Below the pieces are notes generated by a model. The model did not search any database. It saw only the letters and a list, made by a program, of their open reading frames with translations, and was not told the DNA's origin. A stretch of 64,000 nucleotides of DNA, taken from NCBI RefSeq assembly GCF_023566055.1, contig NZ_JALIQP010000003.1:248001-312000 (forward strand). Reading direction: 5' to 3'. The DNA is from Halosolutus amylolyticus (lineage in GTDB: Archaea > Halobacteriota > Halobacteria > Halobacteriales > Natrialbaceae). The position numbers and the translations under genes are program-made. Below, piece after piece: positions 18,047 through 27,529 of this stretch (the first letter of the stretch is position 1; each line of letters starts with the position of its first letter).

Positions 18047-18420
18047 GGCGGTTCACCTCCGCTGGTGCGGTGGTCGCCCGACCCGGGACGAGTGTCGATC
18101 ATCGTCGCTCGCTACGACTGAGCATCTGATAACGCTTTCGCCCAAAACCGCAAGACTGCGCGGGTGTGCGTGCGGTCGCGCGAGCGGTCGCGTGCGCGAG
18201 GACCATGCCGTCACTCTATCCACGACCGGTACCATTCCCAGGACCAGGTCTGGCTCACTCTCGCGTCCTCGCGCCCCCCGTTCTCGCCCACTGTTGTTCG
18301 ACAGGTCACTCGCTCCGCGAGTTGAACGCGGTTCGGGGCGCACAGGAACCGTTCAATTCCGTTCACACGTCAATGCACGATCAGTAAAATCCATATACGT
18401 CCGTTCGTGTTCTATTCAAG
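18047..18420. other. Intergenic region, divergent promoters
   Basis: About 374 bp separate topA and the coiled-coil gene. The right end holds a clear TATA box (CATATAC, 18392-18398) for the plus-strand gene. The middle (18150-18200) is a GC-rich run of alternating GCG/GTGCG words. No RNA gene or small ORF with protein-like composition is seen. Confidence 0.5.
18392..18398 (+). promoter_or_regulatory. TATA box of the coiled-coil protein gene
   Basis: CATATAC centred 26 nt before the ATG at 18421, in an AT-rich pocket. The spacing implies a leaderless transcript. Confidence 0.55.
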
Positions 18421-20199
18421 ATGGCAATCGGAATCAACGCGATCCCGTCGTGGATCGTCGCGAGTGATGGGGGGCGCGATCGACGGCGAGCCGTCGATGT
18501 CGGTGGCGACGCGTCAGGCGGCCCCTCGTCGCGTCACCTCGAGGGGGTTGGCTCGGGCGTCGAACGCGAGCGGTCGTGTACGACCGATGGCACGCCTGCG
18601 GCGAGCGACACCGGTCCGCGACGCGTGCTGACCGACGGCGGATCCGTACGGAACGCCGACGACGATCGGCAGGCGTCCGGCGAACGGAGCGACGCCCTCG
18701 AGGCCGCGATCGGCAGGGCGGAACGGTCGATCGAATCGCTCGAGGACGACGTCGAGTCGCTCGACGAGCGACTCTCGGCACGGGCCGAGCGCGAGTACGT
18801 CGACGCGCAACTCGACGCGCTCACGTCGGTGATCGACGAGGTGGAGGCGGCGACCGACGACGCCGTCGATGCGGCGACCGTCGAGACCCTGGAAGCCGAC
18901 GTCGAGGCGCTGGCGGACTCGGTCGCCACGCTCGACGAGCGACTCTCCGGCCGACCGGCGCGCGAGGACGTCGACGAGCGGATCGACGACATCGAGACCG
19001 CGATCGACGCGGTCGAGGCGTCCGTCGCAGAACTCGAGGCCGAACTGTCGGCGCTCGCGGAGACTGCAGTCGACGAGTCGGCCCTGGACGCGGCGACCGA
19101 CGGACTGGCCGACGCGGATCGCCTCCGCGATCTCGAGGAGGCGTTCCAGATGATCGCCCACACGATCGACACGCTGGAGGGCGAGGTCACGGCGCGTCTC
19201 GAACGACTCGACGAACTGGACGAGTGGCCCGCCGACGACCGGGTGTCGGACGCCGATCTCGACGCGCTCGAGAGCCGCGTCGAGGACCGGTTCGAGGCGA
19301 TCGACGCCGACCTGTCGACCCTCGAGGGGGAGCTAACGGCGCTTCGCGAATCCGTCGACGCCCTCCCCGAACTGGAACGATCGATCGAGTCGACGGACGA
19401 GGCCGTCGCCGCGATCGAGGAGGAAGTCGTAACGGTCAGCGACGAGGTCGACGCGATCGGCGAAGCGGTCGGAACTGCCACCGAGGAGGTCGAAACGGTC
19501 ACCCGGGCGGTCGCGTCGGCACGGGAGCGACTCGACGCCGTCGAGACACAGGTCGACGATCTCCGGGACGAGATCGAGGAGTCCGCGTCGGTCGACGACC
19601 TCGCCGCGACCGTCGCCGAGCTCCGGTCGGCCGTCGAGACGATCGAACGCGAGTCCGCCACCACGGAGTCGGTGACGTCGCTCCAGGACGACCTTGCCAG
19701 GACGCGCCGGACGACCGAAGACGTCGAAGCGGCCGTGGCGGACCTCGAGCCGACCGTCGCAGAGATCGAACCGGCCGTCACGGAGCTTCGTACGGACGTC
19801 GACGCCCAAAAGCGCCAGCTAGAGACGATCGCGGCCGATCTCGAGGCCCTGGAATCGGAGGTGACGTCGGACGCCGACGTCGCATCGGCCGTCGACGAGA
19901 TCGAGTCGCGCGTCGACGGGATCAACGGTAAACTCGAGTCGGACCTCAAGACACTCCACATCGAACTCGAGGACCTCCGCGAGCAGGTAGACACCGAGGA
20001 CCGGAGCCTCCTCGAGCGGATGGTGACGGACGACGTCTTCGGACTGGTGATGATGGCGTTCGTGACCATTACGGCGATCGGTGCGACGATGGCGTTCTTC
20101 GACGGACAGCAGGTGGTCGCCGCGGTGTTCGCCGCCGTTCCGATCGTGACCGTACTCGGGGCGCACCTCCTTCTCTCCCGACGGTCGGGACGACCCTGA
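18421..20199 (+). CDS. Long coiled-coil protein with C-terminal membrane hairpin
   Basis: The 592-residue product has a low-complexity N-terminus (1-85) and then about 450 residues of heptad-like sequence rich in Ala, Glu, Asp, Val and Leu (for example IESLEDDVESLDERL, VAELRSAVETIERES). Two hydrophobic segments close the protein (about 540-560 FGLVMMAFVTITAIGATMAFF and 565-583), ending with a basic SRRSGRP tail. The topology suggests a cytoplasmic rod tethered to the membrane. The coil repeats near-identical blocks such as LDERLSARAERE and LDERLSGRPARE, so it probably grew by internal duplication. No homologue of known function is recognised. The TATA spacing supports the ATG at 18421. Confidence 0.78.
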   Translation: MAIGINAIPSWIVASDGGRDRRRAVDVGGDASGGPSSRHLEGVGSGVERERSCTTDGTPAASDTGPRRVLTDGGSVRNADDDRQASGERSDALEAAIGRAERSIESLEDDVESLDERLSARAEREYVDAQLDALTSVIDEVEAATDDAVDAATVETLEADVEALADSVATLDERLSGRPAREDVDERIDDIETAIDAVEASVAELEAELSALAETAVDESALDAATDGLADADRLRDLEEAFQMIAHTIDTLEGEVTARLERLDELDEWPADDRVSDADLDALESRVEDRFEAIDADLSTLEGELTALRESVDALPELERSIESTDEAVAAIEEEVVTVSDEVDAIGEAVGTATEEVETVTRAVASARERLDAVETQVDDLRDEIEESASVDDLAATVAELRSAVETIERESATTESVTSLQDDLARTRRTTEDVEAAVADLEPTVAEIEPAVTELRTDVDAQKRQLETIAADLEALESEVTSDADVASAVDEIESRVDGINGKLESDLKTLHIELEDLREQVDTEDRSLLERMVTDDVFGLVMMAFVTITAIGATMAFFDGQQVVAAVFAAVPIVTVLGAHLLLSRRSGRP

Positions 20200-20276
20200 G
20201 AGCGCGATCGTGACGGGCCGTCGATGCAGTTCGTCCCGGACGTTCTGTAGTGTTTTCAACCAATGTCTGACGCAGA

Positions 20277-20282
20277 TTTATA
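20277..20282 (+). promoter_or_regulatory. TATA box of the small membrane protein gene
   Basis: TTTATA, 30 nt before the ATG at 20312, in a locally AT-rich stretch. It fits a leaderless transcript. Confidence 0.55.
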
Positions 20283-20311
20283 CGATAGTGGTAATTATCG
20301 AACGGTCGAAC

Positions 20312-20470
20312 ATGGCTACACCAATCCCGTGTCAGGAGCAACTTACCACCGTCGCGGCGGTGGCGTTCATCCTCAGTGTGGGTGTGGTGAGCACCGTTCA
20401 GTCCGTCGGCACTCACTCACTGCTCGCTCTCAGCGCGGTCGCCTTCGTGACGCTGTACGTGTGCGGGTAG
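20312..20470 (+). CDS. Small membrane protein, 52 residues
   Basis: A short protein with two hydrophobic segments (LTTVAAVAFILSVGVVST and LLALSAVAFVTLYVCG) separated by a brief polar turn. The frame is open upstream to 20210, but the TATA box at 20277 places transcription start near the ATG at 20312. The composition is unlike the Arg/Ser/Pro-rich shadow frames of this genome, which supports a real gene. Function unknown. It is convergent with the family 97 glycosidase gene, 51 bp away. Confidence 0.6.
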   Translation: MATPIPCQEQLTTVAAVAFILSVGVVSTVQSVGTHSLLALSAVAFVTLYVCG

Positions 20471-20521
20471 CCCGGGGCCGACTCCTCGACCCGTTGCGTT
20501 TTCGACGCCGCGAGTCGACTC

Positions 20522-23500
20522 CTAACGACGATCCGAGAGCGGCGTGAACGGGAGCGTGGCACGCTCGCTCTCGTCGTAGGCGAGCGCGTCGGCCTGCTCG
20601 GCGTCCGACGGCGTCAACAGGTCGATGACGCGCGGGGCGTTCTCGACCGCGCCGTCCGTCGCGCCGCCGAAGGTGTACCCACCGGCCTCGACGTCGACGG
20701 GCCGGAACGCGCCGAAGTTCTCGGAACCGACGATCGGGAGGAGTTCGACGGACGCGAGGTCGACGTCCAGCAGATCCTTCTCGACCGAGAGGACGACCGT
20801 GTCCGCGTCGAGGTCGACGAGGGTCTCCGGCGACCCGAGGTCGGTTTCGTCGGCGTCGACGACACCGGTCTCGAACCCGCTCGCGGCGATCCGATAGTGC
20901 CACTCGGCGTCGAAGTCGGCGGTGATCTCCAGGTCGCCGATCTCGGTCGTTCGGCCGCCCGAACGCGACGGATCTCGGAGGTAGACGACGAAATAGTGGG
21001 GCGAGAAGTCGCCGCCGTAGACGTCGTAGAGGGTCTCGACCTCGATCGCGAACAGGTACTCGGCCTCGGACTCGTAGACGGCGACCGATCGCAGGTCGAA
21101 CGCGCCGTCCCGGAAGTCGCCGCTGGTGGGGTAGGTGTACTCGCCGGGGCCGTGATCGTCGCCCGCCGGATCGTCGAGTTCGGCGACGAGGTCGCCGGGT
21201 GCGACGGTGACGGTCGCCGATTCGAGAACGCGCCCGTCGTCGGGATCGCGCAGGACGACGTCGTACGTGCCGATCGACGTGATCGTGTATCCTAGCGCGA
21301 CCGTCTCGTCGGTCGCCCCGGGCGCGAGCCTGACGTTGTCGACCGTCTCGCGGTCGCCGTCGATCTCGATCGCGACGGTCGTCCCGCCGACGAAGTCGCC
21401 GTCGTTCGAGCCGGTGGCCGTGATGAACGGCTCGCCCAGGGACGCCTCCTCGTCGATGCTGTAGCGCACGTCCTGTGTCGGGCGCTCGTAGGTCGGCAGG
21501 TCGGCTCGCCCTCGCGCGGGGCGCAGGCGGATCGCCGTGCCGCCGCTCCTGGCCATCGAGGCGAGGACCGTCGTGCTCGGATCGACGATCGCCTCGTCGA
21601 TCCTGACGGCCTCGGGATCGGACTCGTAGCCGCCGCCGAGACCGTCCGAGTAGATCTCGGCGACGTACGTCGGCCCCTTCGGGCCGGTACCCCGGCCCCT
21701 GTCACCGGACTCGCCCGGGGCGAGGAAGTCGAGCGGGACGTCGATCGCGCGACCGCCCTCGTCGGTCATGGCACCGACGTACCACTCCTCGCCGGTCCGG
21801 CGGGCGGTGACGGTGTAGTCGCCGATCGCCGAGTCGACGACGACGGTCTCGTCCCAGCCGGCCGCCGGTACGTCCTCGATGAACGCGAACTCGGGTTCCG
21901 CGTCGAAGTTCTCGTTCTCGGGGGTGTAACCTTCGTACTCGGCGGGAAGCGGTGACGGCTCCCCGGGTTCGGTGACGGCGATCGCGTTCAGGTTGAAGCC
22001 GCCGACGTCGCCCGCGAACGCGTCGCCCGAATCGTCGTAGTGGAGTTCGATCGCGATCTCGTTGTCGCCGTCTTCCAGTTCGATCTCGGTGGTGAACACT
22101 TCCCACTGGTCCCAGTAGTCGGTGAAACCGGGCTCGACCGTCCGCGTCGAGTCGTTGACGCGCAGGGTCGCCCGGGTCTCGCCCGCCGCCACGACTCGAT
22201 CGGCGTTCGCCTCGGCATCGGCCGCGTGCCGGAGGTGGAGATCGTACGTGCCCGCGTCGGCGTCTCGAACGGTGAACGAGACCGACGACCCCGAGGGGAC
22301 GCGATTGGGGTCGACGGCGACGTAGTTCGTCCCGAAGGCGTTTCGCCACTCGTCGAGCGTGACGAAGCCGTCGATCTCGCCGGCGGTCGCCTGGAGACAC
22401 TCGCCGACCGCGAACCCGCTGTCGACGTAGGCCTCGATGCGATCGGCGGCCATCTGCAGGCCGCTCAGGTAGGTGGGGTAGAGCGCGAGTTGCTTGGCGC
22501 GCGTCGTCTGGATCCGATCGCCCCTGTCGTCGGTGAACGTCGTGTCGAAGATGCCGGGCTGGTAGCTGACCGGGCCGGCGAGGTTCCGGGTGAACGGGAG
22601 CGTGACGTGGTGGTCCGGATCGACGTTCGAGCCCAGTTGTCCGAAGCCGTCGTACTCCTGGGCCTTCACGACCTCGCGGTTGGCCACGTTGGGGTAGGTC
22701 CGGAGCTCCCCGGTCGGCTTGATCCCCTCGTGGATCTCGAGCAACTGTCGATTGGCCGCGGCCTCCTCGATGACGAGCCGGTGGTGGTTGACCGCCAGCT
22801 GGTTGTGCTGGTTGTGCGTCGGCTCGGAGCCGTCGCCGTCGATCCCGAGCCCCGGGTCGGAGACGTAGCCGTTCTTGATGGAGTGAATACCGAGGTCCTC
22901 GTACTGGGCGAAGACCTCGTCCGCGACGATCTGGTCCTCGTAGTGGGGCAGAGCGCCCGCGGTCTCGTTGTGGATCGTCATCTCGACGGGATCGTCGAGC
23001 GATCGGCCGAAGTCGGTGACCTCGCGGACGTCGAAGTCGGGGTACGAGTCGTCGACGCCGAACGCGAGGCCGGTGCCGTCGCCGGGGTAGGTGTCCCAGC
23101 CCTGGTTCCACCCCTCGACGAGGACGCTGTCGATCCCGTTTGCCGCGGCGAAGGCCATGTACCGCTTCATCCGCTCGGTGCGGGCGCCGTGGACGTAGCC
23201 CGCCGGATCCTCCGCCGCGGCGAGGAGTTCCTCGTCGCTCCTGTACTCCCAGTTGGCCGACCCGGCGATCATCGTCCACCAGATGCCGACGTACTTCCGG
23301 GGTTCGATCCAGTCCGTGTCCGGGTCGCCGTCGGCGGTCGGCAGGACCGACTCCTCCAGGGGCGAACTCAGCAGCGGGATCAACTGCGATTCGATCAGGT
23401 CGCCCGGACGGCGGCCGATCTGGATCGTTCGCCACGGCGTCGCGTTCGGAACGGCCAGCGAGGCTTTCGTCCCGTCGGGTAGCGGCGTCAGTTCGGTGGC

Positions 23501-24382
23501 GAAGTCGGTGCCGCCCGCGTCCGATCGGGGCGCGAGCGTCGCCGACGCGTAGTCCTCGAGATCGGCCTCGTGAACGCTCAGGTAGGCGTCGCCGTCGCCG
23601 GCCTCGATCGTCAACGGGGTGTGCGCGCCGGTTCGGACCGCGGTACCCGTCGGTCGCGTCTCCCGCGATCCGCCGGGAATCTCGCTGAGCGGCGTCTCCG
23701 CGTACTCCTGCTCGAACCGGGGGTTGGTGACCTCGTTGCGGATCCACCAGGCCGTGTAGTCGCCCGCGAAGTCGAACCCGGTGTTCTCGGACGTAATCAC
23801 GGCCCTGTCGCTGTTGCTCGCGAACCCCTCGCCGAAGACGAACCGAAAGCCGACTCCGTCGTCGAAGACGCGGAACTCGAGCGTGGCCGATCGACCCGCC
23901 CCGCCGATCTCTTCGAGTCCGATCGCCAGCGCGTTGTACGCGGCTGACACGCGCTCCGTCGCGCCCCAGACGGGGTCCCACTCCTCCGTCTCGGAGACGC
24001 GTTCGCTCCCCGTGACCTCGAGGGTGGTCCCGGACGACCCGTCGGCGCTCGCCCCGAACGAGGGCTGGTTCCGGAAGTCGAACCCGAGCGCCGACGACTC
24101 GACGTAGGTCGTCCCGTCGAACGCGACCTCGTACCTCGGGACGCCGTCCGAAACGTCGATCGTCACCGAAATCGCCCCGTCGGGGGAGTCGATCGTCTGG
24201 ACGGCCGCGTCGTCGCCGTCCGTGACCTGCGCGGCGACGCTCTCGGGAACCGATCGCGTGTACGCGGCCGCGGCCAGCGCCGCGGTAATCCCGCCGAGAA
24301 CCTGTCGACGGTTCGGCCCCGAAAACGTGTGTTGTGATAGTTTATCAAACATCCACTGCCGCGTTTGAACGGTATCGGTCAT
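20522..24382 (-). CDS. Tat-exported glycoside hydrolase family 97 enzyme with added carbohydrate-binding modules
   Basis: The 1286-residue precursor has a twin-arginine signal (NRRQVLGGITAALAAAAYT, about 24-45) and no lipobox. GH97 N-terminal and catalytic domains follow (about 60-720): WIEPRKYVGIWWTMIAGSANWEY, IDSVLVEGWNQGWDTY, the IHNETAG segment that in GH97 carries a catalytic acid, and LEIHEGIKPTGELRTYPN. Next is a CBM35/CBM6-like module (about 790-880, FTVRDADAGTYDLHLRHAADA...GFNLNAIAV), a linker, and a C-terminal glucodextranase-like/DOMON-type module (about 1120-1250, SEAEYLFAIEVETLYDVYGG). Known GH97 members are alpha-glucosidases or alpha-galactosidases. It is monocistronic and nearly twice the usual GH97 length. 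The ATG at 24382 is chosen to put the signal at the N-terminus. Confidence 0.9.
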   Translation of the reverse strand: MTDTVQTRQWMFDKLSQHTFSGPNRRQVLGGITAALAAAAYTRSVPESVAAQVTDGDDAAVQTIDSPDGAISVTIDVSDGVPRYEVAFDGTTYVESSALGFDFRNQPSFGASADGSSGTTLEVTGSERVSETEEWDPVWGATERVSAAYNALAIGLEEIGGAGRSATLEFRVFDDGVGFRFVFGEGFASNSDRAVITSENTGFDFAGDYTAWWIRNEVTNPRFEQEYAETPLSEIPGGSRETRPTGTAVRTGAHTPLTIEAGDGDAYLSVHEADLEDYASATLAPRSDAGGTDFATELTPLPDGTKASLAVPNATPWRTIQIGRRPGDLIESQLIPLLSSPLEESVLPTADGDPDTDWIEPRKYVGIWWTMIAGSANWEYRSDEELLAAAEDPAGYVHGARTERMKRYMAFAAANGIDSVLVEGWNQGWDTYPGDGTGLAFGVDDSYPDFDVREVTDFGRSLDDPVEMTIHNETAGALPHYEDQIVADEVFAQYEDLGIHSIKNGYVSDPGLGIDGDGSEPTHNQHNQLAVNHHRLVIEEAAANRQLLEIHEGIKPTGELRTYPNVANREVVKAQEYDGFGQLGSNVDPDHHVTLPFTRNLAGPVSYQPGIFDTTFTDDRGDRIQTTRAKQLALYPTYLSGLQMAADRIEAYVDSGFAVGECLQATAGEIDGFVTLDEWRNAFGTNYVAVDPNRVPSGSSVSFTVRDADAGTYDLHLRHAADAEANADRVVAAGETRATLRVNDSTRTVEPGFTDYWDQWEVFTTEIELEDGDNEIAIELHYDDSGDAFAGDVGGFNLNAIAVTEPGEPSPLPAEYEGYTPENENFDAEPEFAFIEDVPAAGWDETVVVDSAIGDYTVTARRTGEEWYVGAMTDEGGRAIDVPLDFLAPGESGDRGRGTGPKGPTYVAEIYSDGLGGGYESDPEAVRIDEAIVDPSTTVLASMARSGGTAIRLRPARGRADLPTYERPTQDVRYSIDEEASLGEPFITATGSNDGDFVGGTTVAIEIDGDRETVDNVRLAPGATDETVALGYTITSIGTYDVVLRDPDDGRVLESATVTVAPGDLVAELDDPAGDDHGPGEYTYPTSGDFRDGAFDLRSVAVYESEAEYLFAIEVETLYDVYGGDFSPHYFVVYLRDPSRSGGRTTEIGDLEITADFDAEWHYRIAASGFETGVVDADETDLGSPETLVDLDADTVVLSVEKDLLDVDLASVELLPIVGSENFGAFRPVDVEAGGYTFGGATDGAVENAPRVIDLLTPSDAEQADALAYDESERATLPFTPLSDRR

Positions 24383-24666
24383 AAAAATAAGGGTCGTCGA
24401 CGTTCCGTTAACCCGGTATCGTAACCGAGTGAATACCGTCGTTCGTCCATCGACTTCGGGTCGATTCGAGCGGACGATCGGCCGACTGGGGGACGTCGAT
24501 CGGCCGGTCCGGGGACGATGACCGATCGCCACACCGGGGCGCGGTCCCCGGGTTCCCGGAGCCCGGATACGCCGCGAGAGAGGCCGACGATCGGAAAGCC
24601 GGCAACGACGACTGGGAACGGGAGTGCTTTTCCGTCGCCCGGGCGAGACACGGACGAGAACCGATC

Positions 24667-26163
24667 GTGGCCGAGACGGACGCCTCGACCGATCGCAAAC
24701 GGGTCGACATGACGACGGGGGCGATCCCCCCGAAACTGCTGGCACTCGCGTGGCCGCTCGTCCTCGGGAACCTCCTCCAGACCGTCTACAACCTGGCGGA
24801 CATGTTCTGGGTCGGCCGCGTGAGCGCCGAGGCGGTCGCCGCCGTCTCCCTGATGTTTCCGCTCTCGTGGATGTTCGTCTCGACCGCGATGGGGATCACC
24901 GCCGCCACCATCGCGCTGGTCTCCCAGTACGTCGGCGCGGGAAACGATCGGATGGCCGACCGGGTCGTCGCCCAGACGATCCTGCTCACGCTGGCCGTCT
25001 CGACGGTGCTGGCAGCGATCGGTCTCGCCTTTCGGCGACCCCTACTCTGGCTCATCGGCGCGCGCGACCAGGTGTTCGTCGAGGCACTGGCCTACATCGA
25101 GGTGATCTTCCTCGCGCTCCCGCTTACGTTCCTCTTCTTCGCGTTCCGATCGTCGCTCCAGGGCGCTGGTGACACGAAGACGGCGATGTGGCTCGTCTTC
25201 GTCTCCGCGGGAATCAACGTCGTGCTCGACCCCTTCTTCATCCTGGGCTGGGGGCCGTTCCCGGCGATGGGGACCCGCGGTGCGGCGATCGCGACGTTCA
25301 TCTCCCGCGGCCTGGCGACAGTGGCGGGGATCTACATCCTGCTGGACGGCGGGTTCGGGGTTCGTCTCCGGATCGGCGATCTCGTGCCGGACCTGTCGAT
25401 TCAAAAACAGCTCGTCGACGTCGGCTACCCCGCGACGATCGACGGCTGGGCGCGCAGTTTCGCCGCGGTGGCGATGGCCGGCTTCGTCGCGCGGTTCGGG
25501 GCCGCGCCGACGGCGGCCTACGGGATCGGGGTCCGGCTGATGTCGGTGACGTGGGCGGTCTCGGGCGCGGTCGGGCAGGCGACCGCGACCGGCGTCGGCC
25601 AGAACCTCGGCGCGAAGACGCCCGATCGGGCGGCGGCGGTCGCACGCACCGCGACCGCGGCGACGATGGTCTTCATCTTCGCCGTCGCGGCCGCCCTCGT
25701 CGCGTTCCCGGCGCAGGCGATCCGGCTCTTCGTCGCCGATCCCGCGGTGATCGCGGAGGGCGTCGTCTTCCTGCGGATCACGGCCCCGTTCTGGGCGCTG
25801 TTCGCGGGCGTGATGGTCGTCCAGGGCGCGCTCCGCGGGGCCGGGAACACCAAGGCGGCGATGGCCCTGTCGTTCCTCTCGCGCTGGGTGTTCCGGGTCC
25901 CCGTCGCGATCGTCCTCGCGTTCTCGTGGACGCTCACGCTTCCGGGCACCGGCGTCACGATCGGTGCGCTCGACTGGGGCATCGAGGGGATCTGGTGGGC
26001 CTACTCGTTCGGCATGGCCGTCTCGTTCGTCGTCGCCGTCGCCTGGTTCCGGCGAGGGACGTGGCGTGAGGGCGTGATCGAGGACGAGTCGGGCGAGGAT
26101 CGATCGCCGCGGGACGATCGGACGGCCGCTGGCGGCAGCGAGACGGATTTCGTGGACGACTGA
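24667..26163 (+). CDS. MATE-family multidrug/cation antiporter
   Basis: A 498-residue membrane protein with about twelve hydrophobic helices in two homologous halves. MATE hallmarks: LALAWPLVLGNLLQTVYNLADMFWVGRVSAEAVAAVSL at the start, a second-half counterpart VGYPATIDGWARSFAAVAMAGFVARFGAAPTAAYGIGVRLMS, and GAGDTKTAMW/GAGNTKAAMAL at equivalent positions. It probably extrudes organic cations or dyes against Na+ or H+. The start codon is GTG at 24667; an alternative ATG (MTTGAIPPK) lies 14 codons downstream. The C-terminus is a charged cytoplasmic tail. Monocistronic. Confidence 0.93.
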   Translation: MAETDASTDRKRVDMTTGAIPPKLLALAWPLVLGNLLQTVYNLADMFWVGRVSAEAVAAVSLMFPLSWMFVSTAMGITAATIALVSQYVGAGNDRMADRVVAQTILLTLAVSTVLAAIGLAFRRPLLWLIGARDQVFVEALAYIEVIFLALPLTFLFFAFRSSLQGAGDTKTAMWLVFVSAGINVVLDPFFILGWGPFPAMGTRGAAIATFISRGLATVAGIYILLDGGFGVRLRIGDLVPDLSIQKQLVDVGYPATIDGWARSFAAVAMAGFVARFGAAPTAAYGIGVRLMSVTWAVSGAVGQATATGVGQNLGAKTPDRAAAVARTATAATMVFIFAVAAALVAFPAQAIRLFVADPAVIAEGVVFLRITAPFWALFAGVMVVQGALRGAGNTKAAMALSFLSRWVFRVPVAIVLAFSWTLTLPGTGVTIGALDWGIEGIWWAYSFGMAVSFVVAVAWFRRGTWREGVIEDESGEDRSPRDDRTAAGGSETDFVDD

Positions 26164-26368
26164 GCCGCGTCGGAGAGCGATTCGCGTCGCATCCTTCGTA
26201 GCCGGAAGCGAATCCGTCGATACGTCCACCACGTTATCAGATAAGTGCTAAATTAGCGTGCGATAAGACGAGGATCGACTGGACTCGTCCCGAACGTTGT
26301 TTTTTACTGTCAGAAAGAGTTCGTCCGATCCAAAAAGATCATACTCGGAAATAAGGTCCTCACGGGAA

Positions 26369-27481
26369 ATGAGCGATCGGATACACAGTGTCGATTCGAT
26401 GCGGATAATTGCGATGGCGTTTGTTGTCATGATTCACACAGATCCGTTCAGGGGACTCGGAGTGTACGGCAATATGGTTAATTTTACGATAGATTCGACG
26501 GCCCGGTTCGCCGTTCCGTTCTTTTTCGTGACGTCAGGCTACCTGTTCGCCCGGAAAACGGCGGACCGAGATCCGACTGCCTACCTGGTCAAACAGGCGA
26601 CCACGATCGCTTCGCTATACGCGTTCGGGCTGGCGCTCGCCGCGCCGGTTTTCCTCGCGGGAACCGTCACGCGGGACGGTGGCGAAAATAGCGACCTCGT
26701 TGGCAGCAGTCTCTCCGAACTCGTCAGGTTCCTCTCTCCCCTCGAACTCCTCTACTACGGGAATTCCGTGTCGGTCATCCTGTGGTTCCTTCCGGCCCTC
26801 GCCTTCTCGCTGACGCTCGTCTACTGCTTCGTGCGGGCCGATAAGACGGCGTACGTGGTGCCGGTTTCGCTCTGTTTCCACGCGATCGGTCTCCTGGGGG
26901 CGAGTTACACGATGTTCGTGGACGTGCCGTTCGAGGTCAGGGACGCGCTCTTCTTCGGGTTCTTCTATACGAGTCTCGGCTACTACGTCGGCTCTCGCGA
27001 CTGGCGGCCAAAGCCCGACCGGAGCGGGGTTTACCTCGGTGCGACTGCCCTCTTCGCCGCGCTCCACGTCGGAGAACGGTACGTACTTGGATACGTTATC
27101 GCGGGAGAGACGTTCGCTAACGGCGTGTATACGGCGAGCTACACGATCGGAACGGCGCTCGTTTCGATCTCCCTCTTCGCGTTTCTCCTCTCGCGACCGG
27201 CGCTCGGGAAGGGGACCCCGGTACCGACGTGGGGACGCTACGCCGTCGGAATTTACGTCACCCATCCGACCGTGCTGTTCCTTCTGGAGCGGACGGAAGA
27301 GATTCTGCACGCGATGGGGTACGAGATCGGTACCACGCTCCTGTGGCATCTCGCGTTGACTCCGGCGACCTTCTTCGGGGCGTTGCTCGTCTACGTCGCG
27401 GCGCGCAAATCGGGAGTCATCCGCGAGCGGCGGATTCGTCTGCCGCGACTTCGTTCGGACCGGAGTCACGATCCGAACTAA
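26369..27481 (+). CDS. Acyltransferase 3 family integral membrane protein
   Basis: The 370-residue polytopic protein begins DRIHSVDSMRIIAMAFVVMIHTDPF and contains RFAVPFFFVTSGYLFARK, the acyltransferase 3 (OafA/YrhL-type) pattern with the catalytic His in the first helix region. Such enzymes transfer acyl groups to exopolysaccharide, glycans or lipids at the membrane. The frame is open 24 codons further upstream, but ATG 26369 matches the family start. The 200-bp upstream region is AT-rich compared with its neighbours, and Lys/Phe/Ile use is slightly higher than around it, hinting at transfer. It is convergent with a flippase gene, suggesting a cell-surface glycan function. Confidence 0.85.
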   Translation: MSDRIHSVDSMRIIAMAFVVMIHTDPFRGLGVYGNMVNFTIDSTARFAVPFFFVTSGYLFARKTADRDPTAYLVKQATTIASLYAFGLALAAPVFLAGTVTRDGGENSDLVGSSLSELVRFLSPLELLYYGNSVSVILWFLPALAFSLTLVYCFVRADKTAYVVPVSLCFHAIGLLGASYTMFVDVPFEVRDALFFGFFYTSLGYYVGSRDWRPKPDRSGVYLGATALFAALHVGERYVLGYVIAGETFANGVYTASYTIGTALVSISLFAFLLSRPALGKGTPVPTWGRYAVGIYVTHPTVLFLLERTEEILHAMGYEIGTTLLWHLALTPATFFGALLVYVAARKSGVIRERRIRLPRLRSDRSHDPN

Positions 27482-27529
27482 CCGGGCGCCGGCGGCGATC
27501 CGGCGACTTCTTCGGTCCGTCTCCGACGA

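Noticed and set aside
15473-18121. Long open frame (882 codons) opposite topA
   Set aside because: Antisense shadow of topA; the GC-rich third codon position leaves opposite frames open throughout this genome.
18421-20199. Coiled-coil protein as an SMC or MukB-like ATPase
   Set aside because: No Walker A or signature motif is present and the C-terminus is a membrane hairpin.
22040-23482. 480-codon frame opposite the GH97 gene
   Set aside because: Shadow composition and no domain; the GH97 frame has a Tat signal and clear catalytic motifs.
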